From NCBI GenBank assembly GCA_025351125.1, contig JANXWN010000346.1, positions 1-10,507 of the forward strand: 10,507 nucleotides of DNA, written 5' to 3'. Of this stretch, positions 1 through 7,882 are shown piece by piece. The stretch is from Caulobacteraceae bacterium (GTDB lineage: Bacteria > Pseudomonadota > Alphaproteobacteria > Caulobacterales > Caulobacteraceae). The notes beneath the pieces are model-generated. The model saw nothing but the letters and a program-made list of their open reading frames with translations, did not search any database and was not told the DNA's origin. Position numbers and translations under genes: made by a program. Numbering within the stretch: position 1 is the first letter of the stretch; the number at the start of each line of letters is the position of its first letter.

Positions 1-53
1 CGGTCGCGGTCCAAGGTCTTGGCTAACCGGCGACAATCTGTAGAACACCCCCC

Positions 54-1505
54 ATGCCTCCGCCCGCCCAACGCCAACGCCGCGATCTGACCCAAGGGCC
101 GATCACGCGCACCTTGTTGCTGTTCTCCCTGCCTCTGCTCGGGGGCAATGCCCTGCAGTCGCTGAACGGCACGGTCAATCAGATTTGGGTCAGCCATACC
201 CTGGGCGAGGCGGCGATCACGGCGCTCGGCAACGCCAATATTGTCATGATGTTGATGATCGGCACCATGTTCGGCGTTGGCATGGCGGCCAATATCCTGG
301 TGGGCCAGGCCGTCGGGGCCGGGGATTTGTTTCAGGTAAAACGGGTCATGGGGACGGCGACGACCTTTTTTTTGGGGTTGTCGGTGATCGTCGCGACCGC
401 CGGCGCCCTGCTCACGCCGCACATCCTCGACCTAATGCGCACCCCGCCGGAGGCGCGGACCGACGCCGTCATCTATCTGCGTATTATCTTCGGAGCGGTG
501 CCGTTCATGAATTATTTCATGTTCATGCAAATGGCTCAGCGCGGCGCGGGAGACTCGACGACGCCGTTCTGGTTCTTGGTGTTGGCGATCGTCATCGACA
601 TCACCCTCAATCCTCTGCTGATCCGTGGGATCGGGCCGTTCCCCAAGCTGGGTATCGCCGGGTCGGCGACCTCGACCTTGATCGGTCAAGGCGTGTCGCT
701 GGTGTTTCTCATGATCCATTTGTCGCGCCAGAAGAGTATCGTCATGCTCTCCCTACCGGAGTGGCGACTCCTCAAGCCGGATGCGGAGATTCTGCGCGCC
801 TTAATGACCCGCGGCTTGCCGATGGGCCTGCAGATGTTGGTGATGAGCGGCGCGGCGGTCGTCATGATCAGCTTCGTCAACCGTTATGGCGCCCTGACCA
901 GCGCCGCCTACTCTATCGCTTCGATTATCTGGAGCTATCTGCAGATGCCGACCATGGCCATTGGCGCGTCGGTTTCTTCCATGGCGGCACAAAACGTCGG
1001 CGCTGGGCGATGGGACAGGGTCGATCAGATCGCGCGCTCGGGCGTCGTCAGTGGCTTGATTATTACCGGCCTGATCGCGCTGGTATTATATATGTTCAAC
1101 GATGCGGTTTTGTCGATTTTGCTGCCGGCGCATTCCCCGGCGATCCCCTTGGCGAGGCATATCAACACCACCGTGTTATGGGGTTTCGTGCTGTTTTCGA
1201 TCAGTTTTTCCTTGACCGGCGTCGTGCGCTCGACCGGCGCGGTGTGGTGGCCGTTAGTGATGCTGACGGTCTCCATGCTGGTGGTGCGCGTGCCCTTCGC
1301 CGCCCTCCTCAGTCCGCGTTTCGGCGCCGACGCGGTGTGGTGGAGCTTCCCGTTAGGGTCGATTACCTCGGCTGTGCTCGCGATCCTCTATTATCGCTAC
1401 GGCGGCTGGCGACGGGCGCACATGCTGCGCGATCGGCCCCACGGCGTCGCGCCCGATGCCGGTCTCGCCGCGCCGGCGATGGTGTCGGGGGCGGTGCGAC
1501 GGTAA
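54..1505 (+). CDS. MATE family multidrug efflux transporter
   Basis: A 483-residue polytopic membrane protein, a normal length for the MATE (NorM/DinF-like) family, which exports cationic drugs or metabolites in exchange for Na+ or H+. The protein is mostly hydrophobic segments, about 12 expected, in two pseudo-repeats. Family-like features are the N-terminal LTQGPITRTLLLFSLPLL entry into the first helix, VGQAVGAGD after the second helix, RGAGDSTTPFWF before the middle of the first half, and LGIAGSATSTLIGQ; the second half repeats with AQNVGAGRWDRV and VVRSTGAVWWPL. The C-terminal tail (about 30 residues) is hydrophilic. The ATG at 54 has no clear Shine-Dalgarno. A weak TTGGCT (19-24) / TAGAAC (41-46) pair would place transcription start almost on the ATG, but this is speculative. 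The substrate cannot be read from sequence. The serine hydrolase follows 62 bp downstream. Confidence 0.93.
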   Translation: MPPPAQRQRRDLTQGPITRTLLLFSLPLLGGNALQSLNGTVNQIWVSHTLGEAAITALGNANIVMMLMIGTMFGVGMAANILVGQAVGAGDLFQVKRVMGTATTFFLGLSVIVATAGALLTPHILDLMRTPPEARTDAVIYLRIIFGAVPFMNYFMFMQMAQRGAGDSTTPFWFLVLAIVIDITLNPLLIRGIGPFPKLGIAGSATSTLIGQGVSLVFLMIHLSRQKSIVMLSLPEWRLLKPDAEILRALMTRGLPMGLQMLVMSGAAVVMISFVNRYGALTSAAYSIASIIWSYLQMPTMAIGASVSSMAAQNVGAGRWDRVDQIARSGVVSGLIITGLIALVLYMFNDAVLSILLPAHSPAIPLARHINTTVLWGFVLFSISFSLTGVVRSTGAVWWPLVMLTVSMLVVRVPFAALLSPRFGADAVWWSFPLGSITSAVLAILYYRYGGWRRAHMLRDRPHGVAPDAGLAAPAMVSGAVRR

Positions 1506-1567
1506 TCGCCGCCTTTAGAAAATTCACCCCCAGCGAATAAACCCGCTTTGCCTGATAGGACACTCCC

Positions 1568-2773
1568 ATGTCGCATGGTCTTTCCCCCGCCCGTCTAGCG
1601 CGCATCGATGCGCATTGGCGCGATCGATATGTCGATCAAGGCAAGCTCGCCGGGACACTGACGCTCGTGGCGCGGCGCGGCGAGATCGCGCATTTGGGGG
1701 TGGTGGGGCACGCCGATATCGCGCGCCATACACCGATCAAGGACGACACCATATTTCGCATCTATTCGATGACGAAACCGCTCACCAGCGTAGCGATGAT
1801 GATGCTCGTGGAGGAGGGCGCCGCGGCCTTGGATGATCCGGTCGAGAAATACATCCCGGCGTGGAAAAATATCGGCGTTTTTTCGGCGGGCGCGCCTGGA
1901 CGGTGGCAGACCACGCCGACGGCCCGTCCAATGCAGGTGATCGATCTGCTTCGCCACACTTCGGGACTGACCTACGGGTTTCAAGATCGCACGCCGGTCG
2001 ACGCCGCTTATCGGCGCGGCCACGTCGGCGTGGCGGGCTCCAAACTGTCGCTGACCGGCATGGTCGAGGCGATGGCCACGATCCCGCTGGAATTTTCGCC
2101 AGGCGCGGCGTGGAATTACTCCAATGCGACCGACGTTCTGGGTTATTTAGTCGGGGTGATCAGCGGTCGACCGTTTGAGGACTTTCTCCGCGATCGGGTC
2201 ATCAAGCCGTTGGGCATGATCGATACCGACTTCTATGTTCCCAGCGACAAGACGGCTCGCTTCGCCGCCTGTTACGCCTTGGGTCCTAACGGCGCGCTGG
2301 GGGTGCAAGACGATCCAACGAAGAGCCCCTATCTGAGCCTCCCGCCCTATATCTCGGGGGGCGGCGGGCTGGTGTCGACGGCGGCGGATTATTGGGCGTT
2401 TTGCCGGATGATGCTGAATGGCGGGACCCTGAACGACGTGCGGCTGCTCAGCCGCAAGACCGTTGATCTGATGACCGCCAATCACCTGCCCGGCGGCCAG
2501 GACCTGACCCAATTGTCGATATCGTTATTCAGCGAAGCCACGATGGCGGGGGTCGGTTTCGGCCTCGGCTTTGCAGTGACCCTAGACCCGGCCAGGACCC
2601 TTCTCGCGGGTAGCGCCGGAGAATATTACTGGGGCGGCGCGGCCAGCACGGCGTTTTGGATCGATCCGGCGGAAGATTTGATCGTGATCTTCATGACCCA
2701 GTTCATGCCATCAAACCACTACCCGCTACGGCGCGAGCTGCGCACTTTGGTCTACAGCGCCTTTGATGATTAA
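1568..2773 (+). CDS. serine hydrolase, beta-lactamase/esterase (class C fold) family
   Basis: A 401-residue member of the beta-lactamase-related serine hydrolases (Pfam Beta-lactamase family; EstB/LovD-like esterases and transferases). The nucleophile motif SxxK is S67-M-T-K70, the second motif YxN is Y184-S-N186, and the usual HTSGL stretch is at 130-134. A glycine-rich YWGGAAST at 354-361 replaces the KTG motif of true beta-lactamases, which favours esterase or acyltransferase activity over beta-lactam hydrolysis. There is no signal peptide: the N-terminus is hydrophilic and charged, so it should act in the cytoplasm rather than on the cell wall. The ATG at 1568 is preceded by AGGA at 1557-1560 with a 7-nt spacer. 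Its 3' end overlaps the start of pgl, suggesting cotranscription. The natural substrate is unknown. Confidence 0.92.
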   Translation: MSHGLSPARLARIDAHWRDRYVDQGKLAGTLTLVARRGEIAHLGVVGHADIARHTPIKDDTIFRIYSMTKPLTSVAMMMLVEEGAAALDDPVEKYIPAWKNIGVFSAGAPGRWQTTPTARPMQVIDLLRHTSGLTYGFQDRTPVDAAYRRGHVGVAGSKLSLTGMVEAMATIPLEFSPGAAWNYSNATDVLGYLVGVISGRPFEDFLRDRVIKPLGMIDTDFYVPSDKTARFAACYALGPNGALGVQDDPTKSPYLSLPPYISGGGGLVSTAADYWAFCRMMLNGGTLNDVRLLSRKTVDLMTANHLPGGQDLTQLSISLFSEATMAGVGFGLGFAVTLDPARTLLAGSAGEYYWGGAASTAFWIDPAEDLIVIFMTQFMPSNHYPLRRELRTLVYSAFDD

Positions 2774-3431
2774 CATCGAGTCGTTCGACGACCGCGACCT
2801 TTTGGCGGCGGTGACGGCGGACGTTCTGACGGCCGCCCTAACCGGCGGCGGCCGTCAGACCTTCGCCGCCACCGGCGGGAACACGCCAAATCCCATCTAT
2901 GACGCTTTGGTTCGGCGCGATCTTGATTGGGCGAACGTCGGCGTTACCCTCACCGATGATCGCTGGGTCGATCGGTCATCCCCGCTGAGCAATGAGGCGC
3001 AGGTTCGCGGGCGCTTATTGGTTGGAAAGGCGGCGGCGGCGCAGTTCGTTCCCCTCAAAGGCGTTGGCGCCACGCCGCACGCGGACGCTCTTGCCGCCGA
3101 ACCCGCGATCGCCCCGCTGCTGCCGTTCGATGTCGTCCTGCTCGGCATGGGCACGGACGGCCACATCGCCTCGCTGTTCGCCGGTGATCCAAACCTGACG
3201 TCAAATGCGCTTTGCGTCGGCGTCGACGTCGCCGGACTCGAACCCTACGTCCCCCGCGTCAGTCTGACCGCGCGGGCGTTACTGAATAGCCGCTTGATCG
3301 TCGTGCTGGTCACCGGCGAGCAAAAGCGCGCGCTGATCGAGGATATCCTGGGCGGCGATGAGACTCACCGGCCGGTCGCGGCCATTCTGCGCCAATCGGC
3401 AACGCCGGTGCGGGTGTTGTGGGCGCGGTAG
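2766..3431 (+). CDS. pgl: 6-phosphogluconolactonase
   Basis: Hydrolyses 6-phosphogluconolactone to 6-phosphogluconate, feeding the oxidative pentose phosphate or Entner-Doudoroff route in the cytosol. The 221-residue length is typical of the DevB/Pgl family. Diagnostic stretches are present: ATGGNTPNPIYDAL near the N-terminus, TLTDDRWVDRSSPLSNEA, the phosphosugar-binding LLGMGTDGHIASLF, and PRVSLTARALLNSR near the C-terminus. A TTG at 2763 would add one residue, but the ATG at 2766 is preferred. It overlaps the stop of the serine hydrolase by 8 bases with no good Shine-Dalgarno, so translation is probably coupled. The usual partners zwf, edd or gnd are not adjacent in this window; its neighbours are an esterase-like gene and a convergent amidohydrolase. 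Confidence 0.93.
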   Translation: MINIESFDDRDLLAAVTADVLTAALTGGGRQTFAATGGNTPNPIYDALVRRDLDWANVGVTLTDDRWVDRSSPLSNEAQVRGRLLVGKAAAAQFVPLKGVGATPHADALAAEPAIAPLLPFDVVLLGMGTDGHIASLFAGDPNLTSNALCVGVDVAGLEPYVPRVSLTARALLNSRLIVVLVTGEQKRALIEDILGGDETHRPVAAILRQSATPVRVLWAR

Positions 3432-3439
3432 TCGTTTCC

Positions 3440-5095
3440 TCAACCCGCAAACACCACCTGACCTGAAATTACAGTCATATTCGCCTTCGCGGCTGGGATG
3501 TCGGCAAACGGAACGGTCATCAAATCGCGGGAGAACACGGTCAGGTCGGCCCGCTTGCCGACCTCCAGCGTTCCTAGTTCTTGCTCGCGACCGATAGCGT
3601 AGGCCGCCGACGCGGTGAACATTTTCAACGCTTGAACGCGGCTGACGGCTTGCTCGAGACCCCAATCGGGGCCGGCAAAACCGTTGAGGGCATGGCGATA
3701 ACTGGCGGCGTAGAACTCTACCAGGGGATCACCTTTTTCCACCGGCGCGTCCGATCCTCCGCACACCAGCGCGCCGGACCCGAGCAGTGTTTTCCACGCG
3801 TAGGCCCCCTTGAGCCGTTCCCGCCCAAGTCGCGCGGGAGCGAAATAAAGGTCGCCGATGGCATGCGAGGGTTGCATGGATGCGGTGATCCCCATCGCGG
3901 CAAAACGGGGCAGGTCGGCCGGACTGAGGGTTTGCGCGTGTTCGATCCGCCAGCGCCGGTCGGTACGGGCCGCGCCCAATACGGTTTGCATGGCGTCCAG
4001 CGCCAACCGATTGCCCCGATCGCCAATGGCGTGGACGGCGACTTGCGCACCCGCGGCTTTCGCCTTGCGCATCCAATCGATCACTTGATCTTGCGGCGTA
4101 AGCAAGAGGCCGGACCAATCGGGTTTATCGCTGTAGGGCGCCAACAACGCTGCGCCACGGGAGCCCAACGCCCCATCGGCGTAAAGCTTAATTCCGCGCA
4201 GGCGAATCTTGCCATTGGCGTTAGCCGACGGGCCAGTGCGCAGCACCTCGGCGGCGTATTGCACGTCCATGTAGTTATCGACCCGCAGCCCCCAATCGCC
4301 GCCATGCGCCAGATCGCGCAGGATATCGAGGTCAACTTGATGGACGCTCATGCTGTGCACACCGGTCCAGCCGCGTGCGCGGTAGAGCTTATCGGCGCGG
4401 ATCAAAGCCTCGCGGCGCAAGGCCGGACCCGGATTGGGGAGTCGGTCTTCCATGAGAGCGCGGGCGTTGTCGACGAGTAGGCCGGTCGGCTCCCCGCCAA
4501 CGTCGCGCAGGATTTCACCACCTTTTGGGTCGAGCGTGGAGGCTGTGACGCCCGCCAACGCCAGGGCCGCCGAATTGGCGACAGCGGCGTGACCGTCGGC
4601 GCGTGTTAAATACACCGGGCGGTCGGCAACCACGGCGTCAAGATCGGCGCGGGTGGGAAAGCGATGTTCCGGCCAGTGGGTTTCGATCCAGCCGCGCCCG
4701 ACGATGGGACCGGAGGGCTGCGTCGCCGCCCAGGCGCGCAGGCGGGCCTGCAGCGCGGCGACGGAGGCGGTTCCCTCCAGGTTCAGGGTCAACTCGCGCA
4801 GCCCGATTTGGGTCAGATGGGCGTGACTGTCGACGAAGCCCGGATAGGCCGCCGCGCCGCCCAGATCGATGTCGCGTGCGCCGGGCGCCGCGTGTTTGGC
4901 CCCGGCGAGCGCCCCGACATAGACGATCTTGTCACCCTTGATCGCTACGGCTTCGGCGCGCTCACCGTCGCCCCGCCCGGTGTAGATTGGTCCGCCGGTG
5001 ACGATCATCCCCGGCGTTTGCGCTCGTCCGACCACGGGAATCAGCGCAACCGCCCCGCCGAGCGTGAGGGCGGTGCGTCGGGTGATGGCGGGCAT
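3440..5095 (-). CDS. exported YtcJ-like amidohydrolase (metal-dependent)
   Basis: A 551-residue protein of the amidohydrolase superfamily, YtcJ/AepA branch, about the expected length. The N-terminus has twin arginines at R6-R7, followed by a hydrophobic stretch ending VVGRAQ, a probable Tat signal with cleavage near residue 25, so the enzyme likely acts in the periplasm. Metal-site residues are visible: HAH at H91 and H93, K303 in GIKLYADGALGSRG, H355 in VAVHAIGDRGN, H386 in RIEHAQ and D449 in GGSDAPVE. Family members hydrolyse amides, ureas or related C-N bonds; the substrate is unknown. An upstream in-frame ATG at 5158 would place 21 charged residues before the signal. The ATG at 5095 is preferred because AAGGA lies 9 nt before it and the twin-arginine signal is then N-terminal. 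It lies 71 bp downstream of the enoyl-CoA hydratase-like gene and could be read from the same transcript. Confidence 0.92.
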   Translation of the reverse strand: MPAITRRTALTLGGAVALIPVVGRAQTPGMIVTGGPIYTGRGDGERAEAVAIKGDKIVYVGALAGAKHAAPGARDIDLGGAAAYPGFVDSHAHLTQIGLRELTLNLEGTASVAALQARLRAWAATQPSGPIVGRGWIETHWPEHRFPTRADLDAVVADRPVYLTRADGHAAVANSAALALAGVTASTLDPKGGEILRDVGGEPTGLLVDNARALMEDRLPNPGPALRREALIRADKLYRARGWTGVHSMSVHQVDLDILRDLAHGGDWGLRVDNYMDVQYAAEVLRTGPSANANGKIRLRGIKLYADGALGSRGAALLAPYSDKPDWSGLLLTPQDQVIDWMRKAKAAGAQVAVHAIGDRGNRLALDAMQTVLGAARTDRRWRIEHAQTLSPADLPRFAAMGITASMQPSHAIGDLYFAPARLGRERLKGAYAWKTLLGSGALVCGGSDAPVEKGDPLVEFYAASYRHALNGFAGPDWGLEQAVSRVQALKMFTASAAYAIGREQELGTLEVGKRADLTVFSRDLMTVPFADIPAAKANMTVISGQVVFAG

Positions 5096-5104
5096 GGCGC
5101 GGTG

Positions 5105-5109
5105 TCCTT
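5105..5109 (-). promoter_or_regulatory. ribosome binding site of the amidohydrolase
   Basis: AAGGA on the minus strand, 9 nt before the ATG at 5095. It decides this start over the in-frame ATG at 5158. Confidence 0.6.
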
Positions 5110-5166
5110 TATTGCCGAATTTCCATATTTCGTTTTTTACGAGCAAGCGGCCATTCAATCTCTGCG

Positions 5167-5946
5167 CTAAGCCCCGACGAACACCCCGGCTCGCCGTTCA
5201 TTGACCGACTTTACGCCTTCGGCGAAATCCGCCGTGGCGCGCAGCCAGGTCTGTTCGCGCAACTCGATATCGGTGCGGGCCTTGACGGCGGCGGCCAACT
5301 CACCCCGCAGGGTGGCGCGGGTGGCTTGCACCGAGAGGGGGGCGTTGTCGGCCAGTTCACGCGCCAAATTCAGGGCTGCGGCGCGGAGACCTTCCAGGGG
5401 AGCCACTTCATCCGCCAGACCCCAAGCGAGCGCCTCTTGCGCCTTGATGCGTCGGCCAGTCAGGCACATCAGCGCGGCGCGCTGATCGCCGATCACCCGC
5501 GGAAGAGTATAGGTAATGCCGAAACCGGGGTGAAAGCCGAGCTTGACAAAGTTGGAGACGAACCGCGCCTCGGGGGCCGCGATACGAAAATCGGCCACGA
5601 GCGCCAAGCCGAGGCCGGCGCCGACCGCCGCGCCCTGGATCGCCGCCACGATCGGTTTGCGAATCGAGAACAGGCGCACAGCCTGCACATACAGCGGACT
5701 GACGGAATCAATCCCCGCGCCTCCGACGCCGGTCGGCGAGCCGAGCTCGGCCCCGGCGCAGAACGCTTTGCCCGTCGAAGTCAGCACGCTGGCGCGTAAG
5801 GTCGTGTCGGCATCAATCGCGTCCAACGCGTCGGCTAGGTCTTTCATCAGCGGAATGGTGACGAAATTAAAAGGCGGATTGTCGAATTCGACCAATGCGA
5901 CGGCGCCGTCGGTATCAACCAACACATTGCCGAACTTCGTAGTCAT
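5167..5946 (-). CDS. enoyl-CoA hydratase/isomerase family protein, atypical active site
   Basis: A 259-residue crotonase-fold protein, a normal length for the family. The first oxyanion-hole region is GKAFCAGAEL (60-68) and the second is AIQGAAVGAGLGLALVADF (102-120). Aligning by eye to rat mitochondrial enoyl-CoA hydratase, the two catalytic glutamates (Glu144 and Glu164) fall on G113 and F133, and the following loop reads KLGFHPGFG. It is therefore unlikely to be a classical hydratase; an isomerase, thioesterase-like or other crotonase reaction is possible. The open frame extends upstream to 6189, but that part is an out-of-frame reading of the dehydrogenase. The ATG at 5946 overlaps the dehydrogenase stop as ATGA and has a GGAG about 8 nt upstream, so the two are translationally coupled and probably act on related acyl-CoA substrates. 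Confidence 0.92.
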   Translation of the reverse strand: MTTKFGNVLVDTDGAVALVEFDNPPFNFVTIPLMKDLADALDAIDADTTLRASVLTSTGKAFCAGAELGSPTGVGGAGIDSVSPLYVQAVRLFSIRKPIVAAIQGAAVGAGLGLALVADFRIAAPEARFVSNFVKLGFHPGFGITYTLPRVIGDQRAALMCLTGRRIKAQEALAWGLADEVAPLEGLRAAALNLARELADNAPLSVQATRATLRGELAAAVKARTDIELREQTWLRATADFAEGVKSVNERRAGVFVGA

Positions 5947-7109
5947 CGCTTCGCTCCGAGTAGATTGCGGGCCACCACCCATTGGTGAACCTCCGTCGGG
6001 CCGTCGTAAATGCGCATGGTGCGGATCTTCGAGGCCATCAATTGCAGCGGCGTTTCCTTGGTCATGCCCATGGCGCCGAGTGTCTGCATGCCGCGATCCA
6101 CCACCTCCCAGGCCATTTCGGTGGCGTAGGCCTTGATCATCGACACTTCCAGACGGGTGTCGCGGCCCTGATCGATTTTCCAGGCGCAATCATAGGTCAT
6201 CAGGCGGGCGGCGTGGATGCGGGTGGCCGCATCGGCCACCCAGCCTTGGATAACCCCGCGCTGCGACAAGGGCGTGCCGAAGGTCACGCGTTGCGGGGCG
6301 TAGTCGCAGATGACGTCCAGCGCGCGCTGCGCCATGCCGATCGACCAGGCGGCCATTTCCAAGCGTCGGGTGCCCAAACGCAATTGCATCGGCGCGAAAC
6401 CTTGTCCCTCGGTTCCCAGCAGCTTCCACGACGGCACGCGGCAATCCTCAAGCAGAACCTCGTAAGTCATCGCGCCGCCGATCATCGGGATCGGGCGCAC
6501 GACGCTAAAGCCGGGCGTGTCGCGATCAACCAGAAACGCCGACATGCCGCCGCGGGCGCCCTTTTGCTTGTCGGTCACCGCCATCAATATGGTGAAGTGC
6601 GCGACCGCCGCGCGGCTGATCCAAATCTTCCGGCCGTTGATGACCCAATCGTCGCCATCGCGCACGGCGCGAGTCAGCATGGCGGCGGGATCGCCGCCCG
6701 CGCCCGGCTCGGAGATGCCGATGGCCGAGATGGTCTCGCCGCGCACGTAAGGGGCCAGATAAGCCTCCCGCTGACGCTCGGTGACGGTGGCGGCCATCAT
6801 GCGCAGATTGGGCGAGTCCGGCGGCAGGGTGTAGGGCGTGACGCAGCGGCCCAGATGCTCGTTGACCGCGACCATCGCGACGGCGGGAAGATCCGATCCG
6901 CCGACGTCTTCGGGCGCGTCCAGGCCCCAAAGGCCAAGTTTTTTCGACACCACGTCGATGCGCGCGGTTTCCGCGTCGCTCAAACCATAGTGTCCACCCG
7001 CCGCCTCGCGCGCCAAGACCGAGGCTTCCAGCGGCATCAATTCGTCGTCCACAAACCGCCCGACCAAGTCGGCGATCATGCGGTGCTCTTCAGAAAGCTC
7101 GAAATCCAT
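5943..7109 (-). CDS. acyl-CoA dehydrogenase (ACAD10/11-like subgroup)
   Basis: A 388-residue flavoprotein that introduces the alpha-beta double bond into an acyl-CoA, passing electrons to ETF. The N-terminal helical domain begins MDFELSEEHRMI. The middle domain has AIGISEPGAGGDPAAM (129-144) and WVINGRKIWIS (155-165), the FAD/substrate-binding signatures, and the C-terminal domain has the flavin-binding QRVTFGTPL (273-281). The catalytic region reads RIYDGPTEVHQW (366-377): Asp369 sits where short- and medium-chain enzymes have Glu, as in the ACAD10/ACAD11-type DGPxEVH branch, whose members often take longer or branched substrates. AGGGA lies 6 nt before the ATG at 7109, supporting this start. 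It is the first gene of the minus-strand group with the crotonase-family gene. No regulator is adjacent. Confidence 0.93.
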   Translation of the reverse strand: MDFELSEEHRMIADLVGRFVDDELMPLEASVLAREAAGGHYGLSDAETARIDVVSKKLGLWGLDAPEDVGGSDLPAVAMVAVNEHLGRCVTPYTLPPDSPNLRMMAATVTERQREAYLAPYVRGETISAIGISEPGAGGDPAAMLTRAVRDGDDWVINGRKIWISRAAVAHFTILMAVTDKQKGARGGMSAFLVDRDTPGFSVVRPIPMIGGAMTYEVLLEDCRVPSWKLLGTEGQGFAPMQLRLGTRRLEMAAWSIGMAQRALDVICDYAPQRVTFGTPLSQRGVIQGWVADAATRIHAARLMTYDCAWKIDQGRDTRLEVSMIKAYATEMAWEVVDRGMQTLGAMGMTKETPLQLMASKIRTMRIYDGPTEVHQWVVARNLLGAKR

Positions 7110-7285
7110 GGATCATCCCTGAGCGGCGTGACGTCGCGCGTCGCCCACGTTTTGCTCTCGATCACGGGGCCGGGCAACTATTACGGCAGGGAAGGATCTT
7201 CTGAAATAGCAAGGAACTGTCTTTTCAGACGGATTGGTTCATTCGGTGCGTAACCCTTGCGTTAGGCGCGATTTTGCGCGCCCGG
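7110..7285. other. intergenic region with short inverted repeats
   Basis: 176 bp between two minus-strand genes, so it should hold the end of the upstream operon and the start of the acyl-CoA dehydrogenase transcript. Visible structures are a 6-bp all-GC stem (7265-7270 with 7277-7282, loop ATTTTG) just after the stop at 7286, and 7-bp arms TCTGAAA (7200-7206) and TTTCAGA (7223-7229) separated by 16 nt. Neither is followed by a convincing run of T on the minus strand. The first could be a weak terminator, the second an operator or RNA hairpin. No promoter can be chosen with confidence, and no small gene is convincing. Confidence 0.35.
7116..7120 (-). promoter_or_regulatory. ribosome binding site of the acyl-CoA dehydrogenase
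   Basis: AGGGA on the minus strand with a 6-nt spacer to the ATG at 7109. Confidence 0.5.
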
Positions 7286-7879
7286 TCACCTGAGCGCATC
7301 GACCCGCGCATAACCGCCGGCCAAATTCTCGCAGGCCGCGCGCAGCAGAGCGCCTTGGGCGTCCGGCAGGCCTTCGCCGGTTTCACGCCTGACGATATCT
7401 CGCCAATCTGCGGTGCGTCCCAGGACGACATCAGGTTCACACAGAGCCGTGAGGAGGCGGGCGCTGGCCGATCCGGCGAAGGCCAAGACCGCTTCGATCC
7501 GGCCGCCCGCCTTCAAGCGAGATTCGCTGAAAGTTTGAGAATTGCGCGAGCGGTCGACGCGCGGCGTCAGATCGCCGACCCCGCCGACGGAGCGGTGCAG
7601 GAGGGCGATGTCGTCCTGTAACCTGCGAACAGCGTCGAGGGCGTCCGGTTTCAGCTTGCCGCGTGCATGCAGCAGGTCGAACACGTCTTGACGTTTGGCG
7701 CGGGTGACGCGCCCGGCGATGTCGCGCCGGCGTTGAATATCAGCATTGGCAGGCAAGGCGAGGGCTTCGGTGGGAAGTCCCCATTGCGCCGGATCACGGT
7801 CGCGGACGCGCTCGAGGGCGCGGCGCCGGGCGATATCCAACGGGTCGGCGGGACGCGCGGTTTTTCGCCTTTTGCTCAT
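7286..7879 (-). CDS. hypothetical protein, possible DUF6456-like
   Basis: A 197-residue soluble, charged, helical-looking protein that I do not firmly recognise. It starts with a basic tail (KRRKTAR), has an arginine-rich middle (QRRRDIAGRVTRAKRQ), a disordered-looking serine/arginine linker near 105-120, and a C-terminal helical part with vLAFAGSASARLLTALCEPD, a conserved-looking WRDIV and AACENLAGGYARVD. The layout (a KLKPDALDAVRRLQDD helix, variable linker, then an A+G-rich helix bundle ending in LAxxY) resembles alphaproteobacterial DUF6456 proteins, but this is recalled topology, not a confirmed hit. It begins 3 nt after the stop of the GcrA-like gene with no Shine-Dalgarno, so it is almost certainly its operon partner. 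A nucleic-acid-related role is plausible from the basic charge, but unproven. Confidence 0.75.
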   Translation of the reverse strand: MSKRRKTARPADPLDIARRRALERVRDRDPAQWGLPTEALALPANADIQRRRDIAGRVTRAKRQDVFDLLHARGKLKPDALDAVRRLQDDIALLHRSVGGVGDLTPRVDRSRNSQTFSESRLKAGGRIEAVLAFAGSASARLLTALCEPDVVLGRTADWRDIVRRETGEGLPDAQGALLRAACENLAGGYARVDALR

Positions 7880-7882
7880 GGG

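Noticed and set aside
185..1540. A 451-codon open frame overlapping the MATE gene on the same strand
   Set aside because: It is an arginine-rich out-of-frame reading with no membrane segments. The MATE frame is clearly the coding one.
3581..4480. A 299-codon + strand frame opposite the amidohydrolase
   Set aside because: Low-complexity antisense translation, while the minus strand holds all metal-site motifs of the amidohydrolase.
5947..6189. N-terminal extension of the enoyl-CoA hydratase-like protein
   Set aside because: It lies inside the dehydrogenase in another frame and reads as low-complexity Gly/Arg/His. The ATGA-coupled start at 5946 gives a family-length protein.
5982..7253. A 423-codon open frame on the + strand opposite the acyl-CoA dehydrogenase
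   Set aside because: Its translation is rich in His, Arg and Gly with no family motif, as expected for the antisense of a G+C-rich gene. The minus-strand dehydrogenase has clear signatures across the same bases.
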